From: an uncultured Prevotella sp.
GTDB taxonomy: Bacteria > Bacteroidota > Bacteroidia > Bacteroidales > Bacteroidaceae
NCBI GenBank assembly: GCA_934215545.1
Contig: CAKQAD010000031.1
Coordinates: forward strand, 1 to 15,708
Reading direction: 5' to 3'
Length of the DNA stretch: 15,708 nt
How positions within the stretch are numbered: the first letter of the stretch is position 1; the number at the start of each line of letters is the position of its first letter. Shown piece after piece: positions 14,240 through 15,708 of this stretch. The position numbers and the translations under genes are program-made. Below the pieces are notes generated by a model. The model made no database searches and was not told the origin of the DNA. It saw only the letters and a program-made list of their open reading frames with translations.

Positions 14240-14974
14240 TTAGAATTCTATTTCTTCGTATGTTCTGTCCATTTCATCGGTCATAACAGTAAAGTTGTGC
14301 TGCGTATGGCACACTTTCATAAACATATCGGCAAGGTTGGGCTCTTCGTCGCCACTGAATGTGACCGCCTCGTCGTTAAGCACAATGTTCATGGCATCGA
14401 GCATCAGGCGCAATAGCGTGGCTTGCTGCATGGTGGCTGGAGTAGCTGTGGCAGCCCCACGCAACCCCTTAGCATAGGCATGCATTACCACTCGCACTGA
14501 TAGCTCTATAGCTCGGTCGGTGGGTATTGTTCCGGGCAGGATATTGTCTATGGAGGCATACTCTGCAAGTAGCTCGGCATTGGCCATGAGCCTGCCGGCA
14601 AGCAGCTCGCCGAAGTGGCGCTTGTATTCGTGCACCAGGGCTTCATACATGGCATCGGTGGCGCATGCCTTGCGCAACAATGCCATCATGTCGAGGTGTT
14701 CCTGTCTGGCTTGACGCACCACCTGTTCCATGTCGGCATAGTTATAGTTCATTGCCGCAAGTGGAAAGAATATGGTATCGATGAATGCTGGCGCTATATG
14801 CTCGTAGTGTTCAAGCATTAGAGCTTTCATTTGGGCAGGTGAGGTTCTCCGGACTGTGCTGGGTGCTGACGCCTCAATTGTTCCCGTAGCAAATGCTTGG
14901 AAGAAGGTGCGCACCAATGCCACCAGCAGTTTGTGCTTGCTGAGTTGTGCCATGGATTGTTGGTTGCTATGCAT
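14240..14974 (-). CDS. Helical protein of unknown function
   Basis: Starting at the ATG at 14974, the protein is 244 residues, soluble and largely alpha-helical, with no signal peptide or membrane span. I recognise no family and no catalytic motif. An upstream in-frame ATG at 15043 exists, but it would add 23 residues (MVWRKRRHARCLCNGDNRSL...) that lie inside the preceding gene. The 14974 start overlaps that gene's stop as TGATG, a classic translational-coupling junction, and is preferred. The middle region (about 82-140) is rich in Met, Glu, Arg and Leu in heptad-like spacing, and the C-terminus is acidic. The MFS gene starts 16 nt downstream. It is loosely reminiscent of TetR ligand-binding domains, but no DNA-binding helix-turn-helix is visible. 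Confidence 0.75.
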   Translation of the reverse strand: MHSNQQSMAQLSKHKLLVALVRTFFQAFATGTIEASAPSTVRRTSPAQMKALMLEHYEHIAPAFIDTIFFPLAAMNYNYADMEQVVRQARQEHLDMMALLRKACATDAMYEALVHEYKRHFGELLAGRLMANAELLAEYASIDNILPGTIPTDRAIELSVRVVMHAYAKGLRGAATATPATMQQATLLRLMLDAMNIVLNDEAVTFSGDEEPNLADMFMKVCHTQHNFTVMTDEMDRTYEEIEF

Positions 14975-15480
14975 CACTTCTTGTAGGCTGCGGTTATCTC
15001 CATTACATAAACATCGTGCATGCCGCCTTTTGCGCCATACCACTGCTCAATTGAGGTGTCGAGCATCTCTTCGTGGCGTATCTGTGTCTTGTAGAGTTTT
15101 CGACACTCAAGGGTCAGGCGGGCTTGTTCAAACGTGGTGCCACCATTTTCGGTTGCCACGGGTGTAAGGTGACACTCCTTTGTCTTGTCGAAATCCTTGC
15201 CCGACTTGGCTCCGCAGAAGGCATACACCTTTCGTGCCTCGTCGTCGGTGCCAAGAAACACCAGACAGGTGGTGTCGCTCTGCTCAATGAATTGGTGGGT
15301 GTATCGCTCCGGACGAATAAACATCACTGCCACGGGTTTGTTCCAAAGCCAACCCAGGCATCCCCACGATGCTGTCATCATGTTGTGGTGCGATGGGGTG
15401 CCTGCGGTCACGAGCATCCACTCCTTGCCAATGGTTGAAAATACATTGTCGTTAAGTTCGGAAATATCTATTTTCTTCAT
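14974..15480 (-). CDS. Flavin reductase family protein (FMN-binding split barrel)
   Basis: This 168-residue cytoplasmic protein has the pattern of the flavin reductase-like / DIM6-NTAB family, which binds FMN in a split beta-barrel. Visible features are WMLVTAGTPSHHNMMTASWG (21-40), where the TAS motif contacts flavin phosphate in relatives, the following PVAVMFIRPERYTHQFI (49-65), and a final barrel strand ending in EITAAYKK. Bacteroidales have many such paralogues with unknown electron partners. It is first in a four-gene unit, with a good TAnnTTTG promoter 40-70 nt upstream, and its TGA stop overlaps the next gene's ATG. A link to mannoside use is not obvious. Confidence 0.88.
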   Translation of the reverse strand: MKKIDISELNDNVFSTIGKEWMLVTAGTPSHHNMMTASWGCLGWLWNKPVAVMFIRPERYTHQFIEQSDTTCLVFLGTDDEARKVYAFCGAKSGKDFDKTKECHLTPVATENGGTTFEQARLTLECRKLYKTQIRHEEMLDTSIEQWYGAKGGMHDVYVMEITAAYKK

Positions 15481-15522
15481 CTTCGTTGTTGTTATTGTTG
15501 CCTATATAATAGTTTGGTTTCA

Positions 15523-15552
15523 CAAAATTAATGAAAAAACAACAAAGTGCAA
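15523..15552 (-). promoter_or_regulatory. Predicted promoter of the flavin reductase operon
   Basis: On the minus strand TAATTTTG (plus 15523-15530) matches the -7 consensus and TTG (plus 15550-15552) lies 19 nt upstream in the -33 position. The start would be near 15517, about 37 nt before the ATG at 15480. No other promoter is evident down to the GH130 gene, so it may drive all four genes. Confidence 0.65.
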
Positions 15553-15595
15553 GAGTTATACGTCAAAAATGTTTGCCTCGTTGCTTTCGTGGCAT

Positions 15596-15630
15596 AAAAA
15601 AAGGCAAGACCTTGTGTAAAGTCTTGCCTT
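15596..15630 (-). terminator. Intrinsic terminator of the tRNA-Thr transcript
   Basis: The arms AAGGCAAGAC (15601-15610) and GTCTTGCCTT (15621-15630) pair perfectly. In the minus-strand transcript the stem extends to 13 bp (one G-U) with a 4-nt loop, followed by a T7 tract (plus 15596-15602). This is a textbook terminator. It begins 7 nt past the tRNA 3' end and insulates the flavin reductase operon promoter. Confidence 0.92.
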
Positions 15631-15636
15631 CGGTTG

Positions 15637-15708
15637 AGCCTCTTGTCGGATTCGAACCAACGACCCCGAGATTACAAATCACGTGCTCTGGCCAACTGAG
15701 CTAAAGAG
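15637..15708 (-). tRNA. tRNA-Thr (anticodon TGT), 5' end cut by window edge
   Basis: The gene reads leftward from the right edge. In the window it has five of seven 5' acceptor bases (CTCTT), TA, a D-arm GCTCAGTTGGCCAGAGC, and an anticodon arm CGTGA-TTTGTAA-TCTCG with anticodon TGT (reads ACA, threonine). The variable loop is GGGTC. The T-arm GTTGG-TTCGAAT-CCGAC is followed by the 3' acceptor AAGAGGC and discriminator T. The missing two bases should be GC at 15709-15710. CCA is not encoded. The anticodon stem contains one T-T mismatch (positions 29 and 41). Confidence 0.94.

Noticed and set aside
14974..15043. Upstream start (15043) for the unknown helical protein
   Set aside because: It would overlap 70 nt of the flavin reductase gene and add a basic, Cys-containing tail unlike the rest. 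The TGATG junction at 14974 is a better start.

Overview
The window looks like chromosomal DNA of a Bacteroidales bacterium, most likely Prevotella or a close relative. This rests on gene content: a GH130 mannoside phosphorylase beside an AmpG-like MFS carrier, a lipoprotein RND adaptor, and a TSCPD small protein. It also rests on several promoters with the Bacteroidetes -7 element TAnnTTTG about 20 nt from a TTG-like -33 element. No phage, insertion sequence or CRISPR array is visible.

Layout. At the left edge the first 22 codons of gap (GAPDH) run leftward and mscL runs rightward from a shared promoter region. A small orphan lipoprotein follows on the plus strand. Everything after it is on the minus strand. 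In transcription order from the right edge: tRNA-Thr(TGT) with a strong terminator; a four-gene unit (flavin reductase family protein, helical protein of unknown function, MFS transporter, GH130 phosphorylase); an HD-domain protein set between two blocks of heptanucleotide repeats; an efflux unit (lipoprotein adaptor, RND permease, NagX-like membrane acyltransferase); pheT and yebC; then a TSCPD-domain small protein.

How the genes work together. The MFS carrier and GH130 enzyme fit uptake and phosphorolysis of a short beta-mannoside (inference). The adaptor and RND permease are two parts of a tripartite efflux pump whose outer-membrane channel is not encoded here. The acyltransferase is 13 nt behind the permease and is probably co-transcribed. 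pheT and yebC are translation housekeeping genes.

The least ordinary DNA surrounds the HD-domain gene (10681-10801 and 11445-11699). It carries 7-bp arrays of TGARTTT in both orientations, GC-rich mini-hairpins, and a 51-bp segment repeated at 44/51 identity that folds into the same stem with a 33-nt loop in both copies. One array begins 3 nt upstream of the HD gene start codon. I found no certain new biological system. These repeat elements, and the almost completely superimposed divergent promoters of gap and mscL, are the best candidates for follow-up.
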